Shown piece after piece: positions 1 to 7,938 of a stretch of DNA of 64,000 nt; the first letter of the stretch is position 1; every line of letters begins with the position of its first letter. Under the pieces are notes generated by a model. That model ran no database searches. It was not told where the DNA came from and saw nothing but the letters and a program-made list of their open reading frames with translations. The DNA comes from Rothia nasimurium (lineage in GTDB: Bacteria > Actinomycetota > Actinomycetes > Actinomycetales > Micrococcaceae). The position numbers and the translations under genes are program-made. Where the stretch lies: assembly GCF_928381705.1 (NCBI RefSeq), contig NZ_CAKMSR010000001.1, forward strand, positions 248,001 through 312,000, given 5' to 3'.

Positions 1-921
1 GCCAATGAGCTGTAGGGGCCGCCAAGCCAGAAGGCGGTGTACCGTGGCACCCAGCGGCTGGCGCGAAGCAACCAGGCCCCAGAGCATCACGGCGGATGCC
101 GCCCATGCCTGAAGCGAATAGCGCACCGTATCGCGGAAGGTCTCATCACGGATGACCAGGGTCAGCAGGTAAACCCCCAGGGCGACGAAAAGCACCCAGT
201 TGCGCCCTAGAAGTGGGATGGTGCGTCCGTCCTGAATCAGGGCCCCCGACCGGTAGCGGCGGCCCACGACCTCGCGCCCCAGCACCATTTCGTCCGCGGC
301 GTAGCGGTGGTACCACAGGGCGGTGAGCATGCCGATGGCAATAGCCTCCACACGGGTGTCGGTGCCGAAGTAGATGCGGTCGACGCTAGCGCCGGCGTCA
401 TGCAGAACCCAGCGAGACAGCGACGAGTAGAGCACCACAGCTACACCCAGTACCGTCAGGGCCCGCCGGTAGGCGGTCCAGCGCACCAGCACCAGCCAGA
501 TTAGGGCAAAGACCAGGTAAAACTGCTCTTCAATCGACAGGGACCACATCACGTGCGTACCCGGCAGTACCGTAATCTGCGAGTCCAGGTAGCGCAGGTT
601 AAAGAAGAAGAAGACCTGCCCCAGGAAGTCCAGGGTATCGACGGCCCCACCCATCGACCGATAGACCAGCGTGGGTATCACAATCGCCAGAATCAGGGGC
701 GGGGCGATTTTGAGCAGGCGGCGAATGTAGAAGCCTGCCAGATCGAACCCGCCGGTCTTATCACGCTCCCGCAGCAGCAGGTAGGTGATGATAAAGCCCG
801 AGATAGCAAAGAAAATCGTTACGCCCGACCCGCCCGGCACAAAGGTCAGCCCGGCGTGGGAAAACACCACCAAAAGCACCGCAAAAGCGCGCATCGCGTC
901 AATGTGGGCATAGCGGTTCAT
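1..921 (-). CDS. acyltransferase family 3 membrane protein, C-terminus cut by window edge
   Basis: This is the N-terminal 307 codons of an integral-membrane acyltransferase of the OafA/acyltransferase-3 family, whose members transfer acyl groups to envelope glycans. The start reads NRYAHIDAMRAFAVLLVVF followed by a His-containing SHAG segment, which matches the family's opening DxLRAxAvl...H signature. A SGFIITYLLL helix and several further hydrophobic segments follow, including WSLSIEEQFYL, another hallmark of the family. The ATG at 921 has GAGGGG about 11 nt upstream. The 3' end runs off the left edge, so the C-terminal half is not seen. The acceptor glycan cannot be told from sequence. Confidence 0.9.
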   Translation of the reverse strand, partial: MNRYAHIDAMRAFAVLLVVFSHAGLTFVPGGSGVTIFFAISGFIITYLLLRERDKTGGFDLAGFYIRRLLKIAPPLILAIVIPTLVYRSMGGAVDTLDFLGQVFFFFNLRYLDSQITVLPGTHVMWSLSIEEQFYLVFALIWLVLVRWTAYRRALTVLGVAVVLYSSLSRWVLHDAGASVDRIYFGTDTRVEAIAIGMLTALWYHRYAADEMVLGREVVGRRYRSGALIQDGRTIPLLGRNWVLFVALGVYLLTLVIRDETFRDTVRYSLQAWAASAVMLWGLVASRQPLGATVHRLLAWRPLQLIG

Positions 922-1068
922 GGCGTAGAAATCCCCTCTGAATCAGGTGCGGTGTGTGGCGGTGCCCTGAGAAAGCGCGAACGGGCACCCACCTACCTTA
1001 CCGGCTAGCAGTGCAGGTGGGCAGGCACTTTTTAGGGGATAGCTACGCGATATGGGTGACAGAACCGG

Positions 1069-1569
1069 TTAGGACGCCGGGGCAAGGGCTTCCTGCCGGG
1101 CGGCAGCCAGGCGGGCTTCGGCGTCCGCAACGTGCTGCTGCACCGTTTCAACCCGGTGGGCGATAGTGGCGGTGCGAGTGCAGTCGGTGCCGCAATCACC
1201 GGCGCAACGGGTCATAGCCAAGGCCTCAGCACAAAGGGCTAAGGAATTACCCGCCTTGGAAAGCGCCCGGTGCAGGTCGGAGTACACCCCGGTGGGAGAA
1301 GCGGGGATATCGTTTGATTCACTGGGGGCCAGGCGCTGGGCCTCAGCGGCAACGGTGCGGACGCGCGGCAGCAGGTCAGCCAAGTCATTGGCTAGGGGGA
1401 CAAGCTCTTCAAGAGTGGGCCCGGCGGGCACACGTTCAAGAATCTGGTGGAAACGGTCGAGGCCACGAACGAAGCGGTCGTGGGCGCGACGCCAGAGACC
1501 TTTGCCAAGTTCGGCGTCGTCCCTGCGGCTCTGCAGGAAGTCTTTGATACCCACGGTTACTCCTTCCAC
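1069..1569 (-). CDS. conserved hypothetical protein with Cys cluster
   Basis: A 166-residue soluble, Ala/Arg-rich, mostly helical protein that I do not recognise. The N-terminal 60 residues are charged and helical. Around residue 128 there is a tight cysteine group, CAGDCGTDC, preceded by another Cys, which could bind a metal or form disulfides. No signal peptide or membrane helix is visible. It stands alone between the acyltransferase and the cstA-ybdD operon and is separated from the latter by a large hairpin at 1616-1678, so it probably has its own promoter. The ATG is preceded by GGAAGGAGTA-like sequence, a good ribosome site. No function is proposed. Confidence 0.75.
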   Translation of the reverse strand: MEGVTVGIKDFLQSRRDDAELGKGLWRRAHDRFVRGLDRFHQILERVPAGPTLEELVPLANDLADLLPRVRTVAAEAQRLAPSESNDIPASPTGVYSDLHRALSKAGNSLALCAEALAMTRCAGDCGTDCTRTATIAHRVETVQQHVADAEARLAAARQEALAPAS

Positions 1570-1615
1570 GAGGTCTACATACTTAGGTTACCCTAATATC
1601 GCTGTTCCCCAGAGA

Positions 1616-1678
1616 AGGTACCATCGTAGTCAGAAATACCCAGCTAGTTCGTGGGTTTTTCTGACTACGATGGTACCT
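1616..1678. repeat. 63-nt near-perfect palindrome, likely terminator
   Basis: Arms 1616-1642 and 1652-1678 pair over 27 positions with a single T/T mismatch and a 9-nt loop; the outer 21 bp are perfect (AGGTACCATCGTAGTCAGAA...). It lies between the end of ybdD and the start of the next minus-strand gene. There is no U-tract on either side. The likeliest role is a U-less actinobacterial terminator for cstA-ybdD, but its length and perfection are unusual for one. Confidence 0.7.
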
Positions 1679-1689
1679 ACCGTGGTCAG

Positions 1690-1878
1690 CTAGCAGCACC
1701 GAGCTCCCGGGTTCTTATCGAGGGAATCAGTGTAGTCTTTCCAGAACTCCCGCTCGGTCATAGGAGCGTGGGCGCAGCCGCTGGCGCGGTGGTGGGCCAG
1801 GTACTTCTGGTACTTATCTGCGCCCATAACTCCGTTAGCGAACCAGCGGACGCGGGCGAGGAAAGAACGGATGCTCAT
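1690..1878 (-). CDS. YbdD/YjiX family small protein, CstA partner
   Basis: This 62-residue protein belongs to the YbdD/YjiX (DUF466) family, found beside CstA-type transporters in many bacteria. The signature is visible: DKYQKYLAHHRASGCAHAPM, then TEREFWKDY and the terminal GARCC. The family is thought to assist or modulate the pyruvate/peptide transporter, but its exact action is unsettled. The stop codon of cstA sits in the sequence CACTAGGAGAGAA, so its end supplies the AGGAGAG ribosome site for this gene; the two are 9 nt apart and certainly co-transcribed. Confidence 0.9.
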   Translation of the reverse strand: MSIRSFLARVRWFANGVMGADKYQKYLAHHRASGCAHAPMTEREFWKDYTDSLDKNPGARCC

Positions 1879-1887
1879 ATTTCTCTC

Positions 1888-4158
1888 CTAGTGGCCACTG
1901 TGCCCGGCAGAACCGCTGATCTGGTCGGGGTGCTTGCGGTAGAACTCCTGCCACTGGGCCTCTAGCTCCCGCTCGGCGGGGGTGGCAATCATGCCAGCCG
2001 GGGCGTAGAGCTTCGACTCGATGTAGGGGTTTTCCTTGCTTTCCTTCGCGTGGCCGTTCTTAGCCTTGACGACCTCAATCAGGGCGGTAATAACGACCAC
2101 CAGGGTCAGCACCACGAAGAGGATAGAAAGCGAGCCCTGCACGAAGGTGTTGCGTACAACCGCCTCCATGGCAGCGACGTCCTTCGCCGCACCCAGCGAG
2201 GTTTCACCGGCTGCCAGGGCGTCCTTGTAGCGGAAGTGGTTCGCCCAGTAGCCCACAGCGGGGTTGGACGAGAAAATCTTCTGGTAGGAGCCCACCACCG
2301 TAACGACCAGGTCGAAGACCAGGGGCAGGGCGATAATCCAGAGGTACTTGAAGCGGCCCTTGTTCGCGGCAATCGCCAGGCAGACAGCCAGCGCAACAGC
2401 AGCCAGCAGCTGGTTGGCGATACCGAAGAGGGGGTAGAAGGTGTTGATGCCGCCGAGCGGGTCGGTGACACCCAGAATCAGAATCGAACCCCAGCCTGCC
2501 ACCATGACGGCGGTGGTCAGCCAGGCGCCCAGTCGCCAGTTATGGTCGCGGAACTTGGGGAAGAAGTTGCCCAGGGTATCCGAGAGCATGAAGCGGGCTA
2601 CGCGGGTACCGGCGTCCACCGCGGTGAGGATGAAGAGGGCCTCAAACATGATGGCGAAGTGGTACCAGAAGCTGGTGAGTTCGAACCAGGGCAGCATCTG
2701 GTTGAGAATCAGCGCCATACCCACAGCCAGGGTGGGGGCGCCACCGGTGCGGGAGACGATGGAGTGCTCGCCGACGGCGTCCGCAGTACCCTGCAGCAGT
2801 TCGGGGGTGACGTGCACGCCAGTCAGGCCCAGGGAGTTAACGAAAACGGCCGCTGATTCGACGGTACCGCCGGTTGCCCCGGCTGCTGAGTTCATGGCGA
2901 AGTAGATGCCGCGGTCGATGGTGACAGCAGCCACCAGGGCCATGATGGCGACGAAGGATTCCATGAGCATGCCACCGTAGCCAATGAAACGGGTCTGGCG
3001 TTCCTTTTCAACCATCTTGGGAGTGGTACCCGAGGCGATGAGGGCGTGGAAGCCAGACAGAGCACCGCAGGCGATGGTGACAAAGAGGAAGGGGAAGAGG
3101 GAACCTGACCAGACGGGGCCGTCGGCGCGGCCGGCGAACTCGCTGATGGCGGGGACGGTGATTTCGGGGCGGACGACGATAATGCCGACAGCCAGCAGCA
3201 CGATGGTGCCCACCTTCATGAAGGTTGAAAGGTAGTCGCGCGGGGCGAGCAGCAACCAGACGGGCAGGACGGCGGCGATAAAGCCGTAGATAATGACGCA
3301 CCAGGCCAGGGTGACGCGGTCGAGCAGCAGGTACTCCATACCCCAGGCGGTGTTGGAGACCCAGCCGCCGCCCACGATAGCGGCCATGAGCAGGACGAAG
3401 CCAATCAGCGACACTTCGCCCACCTTACCGGGGCGCAGATAGCGCAGGTAAACGCCCATAAAGAGGGCGATGGGGATAGTCATACCCACCGAGAAAACAC
3501 CCCAGGGGGATTCACCCAGGGCATTGACCACGACCAGGGCAAGGATAGCGGTAATGATGATCATGATGGCCAGGGTTGCCAGGATGGCGGCGTAGCCACC
3601 TACGGTTCCTAGCTCTTCCTTGGCCATCTGGCCCAGGGAGCGTCCGCCCCGGCGCATGGAGAAGAAGAGCACCAGGTAGTCCTGCACGGCACCGGCAAAG
3701 ATAACGCCGACGATAATCCAGATGGTGCCGGGCAAAAAGCCCATCTGGGCTGCCAGGACGGGGCCTACCAGGGGGCCAGCGCCCGCGATAGCGGCGAAGT
3801 GGTGGCCGTAGAGTACGCGGCGGTCGGTGGCGGCGTAGTCCTTGCCGTCAGCGTCGTATTCGGCGGGGGTCGCGCGGCGGTCATCGGGCTGGGTGAGCTT
3901 GGCTTCGATGAAGCGGGCGTAGAAACGGTAGGCAATCAGGTAGCTACAGACGGCGGCGAAGACGAACCAGATGGCGTTGACGGTTTCGCCGCGGAAGATA
4001 GCGATCATGGACCAGGAAACCGCTCCGACCAAGGCGATGAGGGCCCAGATGGCGATAGTTTTGGGCTTCCAGGTGCGGTGTTCGGCATCGAGCACGTCGG
4101 GGGCGACGTAGGGCTTCGGCCGCTCCTGCTCTAGGGTTGAAGAGCTCTGTGGTGACAT
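1888..4158 (-). CDS. cstA: carbon starvation protein CstA, pyruvate/peptide transporter
   Basis: A 756-residue polytopic membrane protein of the CstA/BtsT family, which imports pyruvate (and has been linked to peptide uptake) when carbon is limiting. Recognisable family segments include RRVLYGHHFAAIAGAGPLVGP near residue 110 split around a conserved HHFAAIAG core, QDYLVLFFSMRRGGRS, and ALSGFHALIASGTTPK in the middle. More than fifteen hydrophobic segments are evident. I place the start at 4158 (MSPQSSSTLEQ) because GGAG lies 8 nt upstream; an in-frame ATG at 4218 would add 20 residues without a good ribosome site. It forms an operon with the small ybdD-type gene downstream. Confidence 0.95.
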   Translation of the reverse strand: MSPQSSSTLEQERPKPYVAPDVLDAEHRTWKPKTIAIWALIALVGAVSWSMIAIFRGETVNAIWFVFAAVCSYLIAYRFYARFIEAKLTQPDDRRATPAEYDADGKDYAATDRRVLYGHHFAAIAGAGPLVGPVLAAQMGFLPGTIWIIVGVIFAGAVQDYLVLFFSMRRGGRSLGQMAKEELGTVGGYAAILATLAIMIIITAILALVVVNALGESPWGVFSVGMTIPIALFMGVYLRYLRPGKVGEVSLIGFVLLMAAIVGGGWVSNTAWGMEYLLLDRVTLAWCVIIYGFIAAVLPVWLLLAPRDYLSTFMKVGTIVLLAVGIIVVRPEITVPAISEFAGRADGPVWSGSLFPFLFVTIACGALSGFHALIASGTTPKMVEKERQTRFIGYGGMLMESFVAIMALVAAVTIDRGIYFAMNSAAGATGGTVESAAVFVNSLGLTGVHVTPELLQGTADAVGEHSIVSRTGGAPTLAVGMALILNQMLPWFELTSFWYHFAIMFEALFILTAVDAGTRVARFMLSDTLGNFFPKFRDHNWRLGAWLTTAVMVAGWGSILILGVTDPLGGINTFYPLFGIANQLLAAVALAVCLAIAANKGRFKYLWIIALPLVFDLVVTVVGSYQKIFSSNPAVGYWANHFRYKDALAAGETSLGAAKDVAAMEAVVRNTFVQGSLSILFVVLTLVVVITALIEVVKAKNGHAKESKENPYIESKLYAPAGMIATPAERELEAQWQEFYRKHPDQISGSAGHSGH

Positions 4159-4321
4159 GGTGAGGCTCCAATGTGACTGTGATGTCCCACAACCGTGTGG
4201 GTGTGTGCACTCACACAATACTCCCCTATGGGCACCAGGTCACATATTACGGCGCTTGTGACGCCGCTTTTCGTTCACCGGCCGGCAGGGCGCCCGCCGC
4301 AGATGCGCGGACGCCCGCGGT

Positions 4322-5314
4322 TTAGGGGGTCAGCAGGATTTTGCCGCGATGCTCCCCGGCTTCTAAATGGGCATGGGCTTCTGATGCCCGCTCAAGCGGG
4401 AAGACGGCGCTGGTATGGTTTGAGATCTCCCCGCTTTCAATCAGGGGCCACACAAGCTGCCCCACACCGTCGACGATGCGGGCCTTATCAGCAGCCGACC
4501 GCGAGCGCAGGGAAGTGGCGTGCACGCTCAAGCGGCGCGGGAGCATATAGCCCAGGTTGAGCTGCCCCTTGGGCCCGCCCTGCAGGCCGATGACGGCCAT
4601 AGAGCCATCTACCGCCAGGGTCTTAATGTTCTCTTCTAGGTAGGCTCCACCCACAACGTCCAGGATGTAGTTAACCCCGCGTCCGTCCGTCAGCTGGCGA
4701 GCGGTTTTGCGAAAGTCCTGAGTGCGGTAATTGATAGCCTCAGCGCCCAGGGTCCGGATGAAGTCGCACTTTTCATCACTACCACCGGTGGCAAAGACCT
4801 GCAGCCCCAGGGCTCGGGCCAGTTCGATAGCGTGGGTACCAATGCCGCCGGTACCACCGTGAATGAGCAGGGTTTTGCCGTCGTTGCCCTCGGGGCGGGG
4901 TGCAACCCCCAGGGTAAGAACCAGGTTGGAGTAGACCGTTGCAGCCACCTCAATGAGGCCGGCGGCGTCTTCGAGGCTGACGCCTTCGGGCACCGGCAGG
5001 GTGTGGTTCAGGTCCACCACCACGTACTCGGCATACCCACCGCCAGCGAGCAGGGCGACCCGCTCCAGGTTCAGGTAGCCCTCATCGACGCCCTCCCCCA
5101 CAGCTTCCACCGTGCCCGAGACCTCCAGGCCGTAGATGGAACTAGCCCCAGGGGGAGGAGGGTAAAAGCCCTGCCGCTGGGAGACGTCCGCCCGGTTGAC
5201 CCCGCTGGCCGCCACCCGTAGCAGCACCTGGCCGGGGCCAGGTGTCGGCGTCGGCTGCTCGCTCACGACCAGCACCTCGGGGCCGCCGTGTTCTTCTTCG
5301 AGGATGGCGCGCAT
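4322..5314 (-). CDS. NAD(P)H:quinone oxidoreductase, MDR superfamily
   Basis: A 330-residue zinc-independent medium-chain dehydrogenase/reductase, most like the PIG3/QOR-type NAD(P)H:quinone oxidoreductases that reduce quinones or reactive enones in the cytosol. The GroES-like half carries GPGQVLLRVAASGVNRAD, and the Rossmann half carries the nucleotide loop HGGTGGIGTHAIELA around residue 150. The Cys ligands for structural zinc seen in alcohol dehydrogenases are absent, as expected for QOR. The start at 5314 (MRAILEEEHGG) has AAGGAG 8 nt upstream; a longer reading from 5428 would add a Pro/Arg-rich tail that looks non-coding. Single gene, divergent from tRNA-Ser. Confidence 0.9.
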   Translation of the reverse strand: MRAILEEEHGGPEVLVVSEQPTPTPGPGQVLLRVAASGVNRADVSQRQGFYPPPPGASSIYGLEVSGTVEAVGEGVDEGYLNLERVALLAGGGYAEYVVVDLNHTLPVPEGVSLEDAAGLIEVAATVYSNLVLTLGVAPRPEGNDGKTLLIHGGTGGIGTHAIELARALGLQVFATGGSDEKCDFIRTLGAEAINYRTQDFRKTARQLTDGRGVNYILDVVGGAYLEENIKTLAVDGSMAVIGLQGGPKGQLNLGYMLPRRLSVHATSLRSRSAADKARIVDGVGQLVWPLIESGEISNHTSAVFPLERASEAHAHLEAGEHRGKILLTP

Positions 5315-5432
5315 GGGGAACTCCTTCTCACACAGGTTTTTCCGCCCCTTACCGGGGCAACTAGGCGGACGGACGCTTGCAGCCCGCCCCTTACCCCAGC
5401 CTAACGAGAGCAAGGGCACAAAGGCCACTATT

Positions 5433-5460
5433 TTGCTTTAGGGCGGCAACTGTGTACCAT
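5433..5460 (+). promoter_or_regulatory. probable promoter of tRNA-Ser(UGA)
   Basis: TTGCTT at 5433-5438 and TACCAT at 5455-5460 are separated by 16 nt and end 23 nt before the tRNA 5' end. The placement is right for a tRNA promoter, though the -10 box is only a fair match. Confidence 0.45.
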
Positions 5461-5483
5461 AGTAGAAGTGCTCAGCACAGTTT

Positions 5484-5574
5484 GGATGGTTGTCCGAGCG
5501 GCCGAAGGAGCTGGTCTTGAAAACCAGTAGGCGGCAACCCCGTCTCGTGGGTTCAAATCCCACACCATCCGCCA
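5484..5574 (+). tRNA. tRNA-Ser (anticodon UGA)
   Basis: Class II tRNA with encoded CCA. The acceptor stem GGATGGT pairs perfectly with ACCATCC; the anticodon loop is CTTGAAA giving UGA; a long variable arm and the T-loop GTTCAAATC are present. G73 is the discriminator expected for serine. A terminator follows within 10 nt. Confidence 0.97.
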
Positions 5575-5579
5575 CGAAG

Positions 5580-5607
5580 CCCGCTTCCGCAAGGGAGCGG
5601 GTTTTTT
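5580..5607 (+). terminator. intrinsic terminator after tRNA-Ser(UGA)
   Basis: CCCGCTTCC and GGGAGCGGG form a stem with a GCAA loop, followed by six T residues. Confidence 0.9.
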
Positions 5608-5682
5608 CATGCTCGGGTTCAGAGACAAAAGCGGGGGCAGGCCTCAGCCTGCCCCCGCTCTCTAGGTAAAAGACTTCTAGTG

Positions 5683-6069
5683 CTAGTAGGTAGAAGAAGT
5701 ACCGGCGGTGCCGATCAAAATAACAACAAAGGCAATGTAGGCGACGATGAAGAGCAGGGAGAGGATGCCCAGCACCAGACCAATCCAGCCGGTAACCTTA
5801 CCGACGGTTGCCTCAGCCCCATATGATTCAGCCTTGCGAACCTGGGAAAGAGCCAGGGGACCGAAAACTACGCCGAGGCCCGCAATCACGATGGACAGAA
5901 TACCGAAAATCATGGCGTTCTGGGCGTGCTTCTGCCCCTCAGGGTTTACAGCAACCTGGCCGTAGGGCTGGTTGTAGTTCTGGGCGTAGGGCTGCTCGCT
6001 GGGCGCACTGTAGGAGCCGTAGTTCTGACCTGAATTCTGGGGATTCTGCTGGTTGTACGATTCTGACAT
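5683..6069 (-). CDS. DUF4190-type small membrane protein
   Basis: A 128-residue protein with a Gln/Asn/Tyr-rich disordered N-terminus (about residues 1-48) and two hydrophobic segments joined by a short polar turn with FGPLALSQVRKAE. That arrangement matches the DUF4190 family of actinobacterial membrane proteins. No catalytic motif is seen and the biochemical role is unknown. The gene stands alone between the two tRNA-Ser genes, in the opposite orientation. The start at 6069 has GGAAAACGG just upstream, which is an acceptable ribosome site. Confidence 0.8.
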   Translation of the reverse strand: MSESYNQQNPQNSGQNYGSYSAPSEQPYAQNYNQPYGQVAVNPEGQKHAQNAMIFGILSIVIAGLGVVFGPLALSQVRKAESYGAEATVGKVTGWIGLVLGILSLLFIVAYIAFVVILIGTAGTSSTY

Positions 6070-6246
6070 GCCGTTTTCCTTACCGTTGGGCGCTGAGTGT
6101 TACCTGTGCCATTTTATCAAGTGGTCCACAGCAAGCTCCAGGGTTAGCACCTGTATCTCACGGGGTTTTGACCGCCGCTACTTTTGTCGCTAATATGGGT
6201 AGAGCTGTGTTGCTAGGCCACGTTGACGAGCCTCTACGCAGACTAT

Positions 6247-6338
6247 GGAGACGTGCCAGAGCGGCCGAATGGACTTCACTGCTAATGAAGGGTCGGGGTT
6301 AAACTCGACCGGGGGTTCAAATCCCCCCGTCTCCGCCA
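6247..6338 (+). tRNA. tRNA-Ser (anticodon GCU)
   Basis: The acceptor GGAGACG pairs with CGTCTCC, followed by G73 and an encoded CCA. The anticodon stem-loop CTTCA-CTGCTAA-TGAAG gives GCU, reading AGC/AGU. The long variable arm (GTCGGGGTTAAACTCGAC) and T-arm GGGGGTTCAAATCCCCC are clear. Confidence 0.97.
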
Positions 6339-6343
6339 CAAAA

Positions 6344-6375
6344 CCCCGGTTGACCTTGGTCGACCGGGGTTTTTC
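6344..6375 (+). terminator. intrinsic terminator after tRNA-Ser(GCU)
   Basis: CCCCGGTTGACC pairs with GGTCGACCGGGG (one G-U pair), followed by five T residues. Confidence 0.9.
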
Positions 6376-6414
6376 TGCACCTTCACGGCACTCTGCTGGC
6401 AGGTGTGCTACTGA

Positions 6415-6451
6415 CCGCCAAATGTGGCGATGCCGCCGCCACATTTGGCGG
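6415..6451 (-). terminator. perfect 15-bp inverted repeat, probable U-less terminator
   Basis: CCGCCAAATGTGGCG at 6415-6429 and its exact complement at 6437-6451 enclose a 7-nt loop. It sits 39 nt beyond the stop of the phosphatase gene and so most likely ends the minus-strand pair 6490-7809. No T-run follows. Confidence 0.6.
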
Positions 6452-6489
6452 CTAGCGCCACAGGTACGGACGCCCGCCGTCAGCTCCCG

Positions 6490-7017
6490 CTAAAAGCTTG
6501 CGAAATGGGTCAGGCGGGCCTCACCCTCAATCAGCTGGTCCCAGTCACCGCTTACCTCAAAAACGGTCAGGGACGAGGGGGTATACCCGTAGGAGGCATC
6601 CATCAGCGCCTCGTACTCTGAATCGGGGCGGGCAAGCTGCAGGGCGGCGTCCTGCACTCCGGGGAGGTGGGCAATCAGCATCAGGGACTGCACCCCGGCG
6701 GGGGTGCGGTTGATAGCGGTGAGCAGGGCTGAGGCCGGTGCATTGTAGAGGCGTTCATCCAGGCTGGCGGTAGGGGCCTTTTCTCCCAGGGCATCTGAAA
6801 CCCAGGTTGTGGTCTGCCTGGTGCGTAGTGCCGCTGAGCTGACCAGCATCTCGGGTATCAGTCCCTTCTCCTTCAACCACTCCCCGGCCCGCTGGGCCTG
6901 CTCGCTCCCATGACGGGTCAGCGGGCGGTTGAAATCGTCAAGCCCCCAGTCAGCTTCAGCATGGCGCATGATAATGAGGGTGCGGGCATCGTGACGTGGC
7001 AGGGCGAAATCGGTCAT
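6490..7017 (-). CDS. SixA-like histidine phosphatase
   Basis: A 175-residue cytosolic member of the histidine phosphatase (phosphoglycerate mutase-like) superfamily. The catalytic RHxx box is visible as IIMRHAEADW near residue 16, and the second catalytic His lies in LMLIAHLPGVQD near residue 118. The short length and the AEADW context match SixA-type phosphohistidine phosphatases, which in Gram-negatives act on HPt or PTS proteins; the target here is not known. It begins 10 nt after the stop of the upstream hydrolase gene and is surely co-transcribed with it. Confidence 0.88.
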   Translation of the reverse strand: MTDFALPRHDARTLIIMRHAEADWGLDDFNRPLTRHGSEQAQRAGEWLKEKGLIPEMLVSSAALRTRQTTTWVSDALGEKAPTASLDERLYNAPASALLTAINRTPAGVQSLMLIAHLPGVQDAALQLARPDSEYEALMDASYGYTPSSLTVFEVSGDWDQLIEGEARLTHFASF

Positions 7018-7026
7018 ACACCCATC

Positions 7027-7809
7027 CTAACCGTCGAGGCCGATAAAGCGCTTGAGCAGGTAAATGGTCTCTTCGGGCTTCTCAGAGTGCACCCAGTGCC
7101 CGGCCCCCTTCAGCACCACACGGCGCACCAGGGGGAAGAGCTTCTTCATGGGCTCAAGGTCAGCGTCTGTGATGTAGGGGGAGTCCCCACCTGCAACCCA
7201 CAGCACAGGCTTCTCAAAAACTCCGTCAGCCCCCGGCCAGCCCATAATCTCGGGCAGGTGACGGCGGAGCATCTGTAGGTTGGGTTCCCAAAAGTTACCG
7301 GTCTTTGACATGGTCAGATTCTGTAGCAGGAAGGCTCGGGTACCGGCAGCTGGCACGTTGACTGCAAGGTCAGCTTCGGCCTGGGAACGGGTAGTGTAGG
7401 TGTCGATCGGCAGGTTCAGCATAGAATCCATGAGAATTTCAAAACTGCCCTTAGACTCCCCCGGGGCAATATCGATAACCACCAGCTTGCTCACCAGGTG
7501 GGGGTGGCGCAGGGCCAGCAGCATAGCGATTTTGCCGCCCATCGAGTGGCCCATGAGCACCACAGGCTCCCCGGCCCCGAATTCTTCAACGGCCTGAGCT
7601 GCCAAGTCCGCCATCTGCCGGTAGTCGAAGCTCTCTGTCCAGTAGCTAGCCCCGTGGTTGGGCAGATCAACAAGCAGGGTTTGCGCCCCCTCCCCCAGCC
7701 CCTTAGCGATTCGGGTGAAGTTCTTACCCCGCCCTAGCAGACCGTGCAAAAAGACAGTTTTGATGGGTCCAGAGCCAACAAGAGAAGTTTTCAGAGAGGG
7801 AACAGTCAT
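7027..7809 (-). CDS. alpha/beta-fold hydrolase (YbfF-like esterase)
   Basis: A 260-residue alpha/beta hydrolase. The oxyanion segment VFLHGLLGRGKNF and the nucleophile elbow GHSMGG (near residue 90) are clear, and the catalytic His sits in KGAGHWVHSEKPEE at the C-terminus. The HGLLG and overall length resemble YbfF-type acyl-CoA or carboxyl esterases, but the substrate is not deducible. I start at 7809 (MTVPSLKTS); an in-frame ATG at 7890 lies within the terminator hairpin of the preceding gene and would add an Arg/Gly-rich tail. First gene of a two-gene operon with the SixA-like phosphatase. Confidence 0.87.
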   Translation of the reverse strand: MTVPSLKTSLVGSGPIKTVFLHGLLGRGKNFTRIAKGLGEGAQTLLVDLPNHGASYWTESFDYRQMADLAAQAVEEFGAGEPVVLMGHSMGGKIAMLLALRHPHLVSKLVVIDIAPGESKGSFEILMDSMLNLPIDTYTTRSQAEADLAVNVPAAGTRAFLLQNLTMSKTGNFWEPNLQMLRRHLPEIMGWPGADGVFEKPVLWVAGGDSPYITDADLEPMKKLFPLVRRVVLKGAGHWVHSEKPEETIYLLKRFIGLDG

Positions 7810-7877
7810 GCTCTCTACTCTACTACCGCCCGCTCCCCCGGCAGCAGGGAGCCGGGGCGGGAGCGTCCGCGCATATA

Positions 7878-7920
7878 AAGAGCGCCGCACCCAGCTTCTA
7901 TAGCTGAGTGCGGCGCTCTT
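7878..7920 (-). terminator. hairpin terminator of the winged-helix gene
   Basis: Outer arms AAGAGCGCCGCAC / GTGCGGCGCTCTT (13 bp) and inner arms CAGCT / AGCTG close on a TCTAT loop. On the minus strand it is followed by TTATAT, a short T/A tract. Confidence 0.8.
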
Positions 7921-7938
7921 CGCATGGTAGGTGTAAGC

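Noticed and set aside
553..1008. 151-codon plus-strand frame over the acyltransferase
   Set aside because: Antisense shadow of a clear acyltransferase-3 gene.
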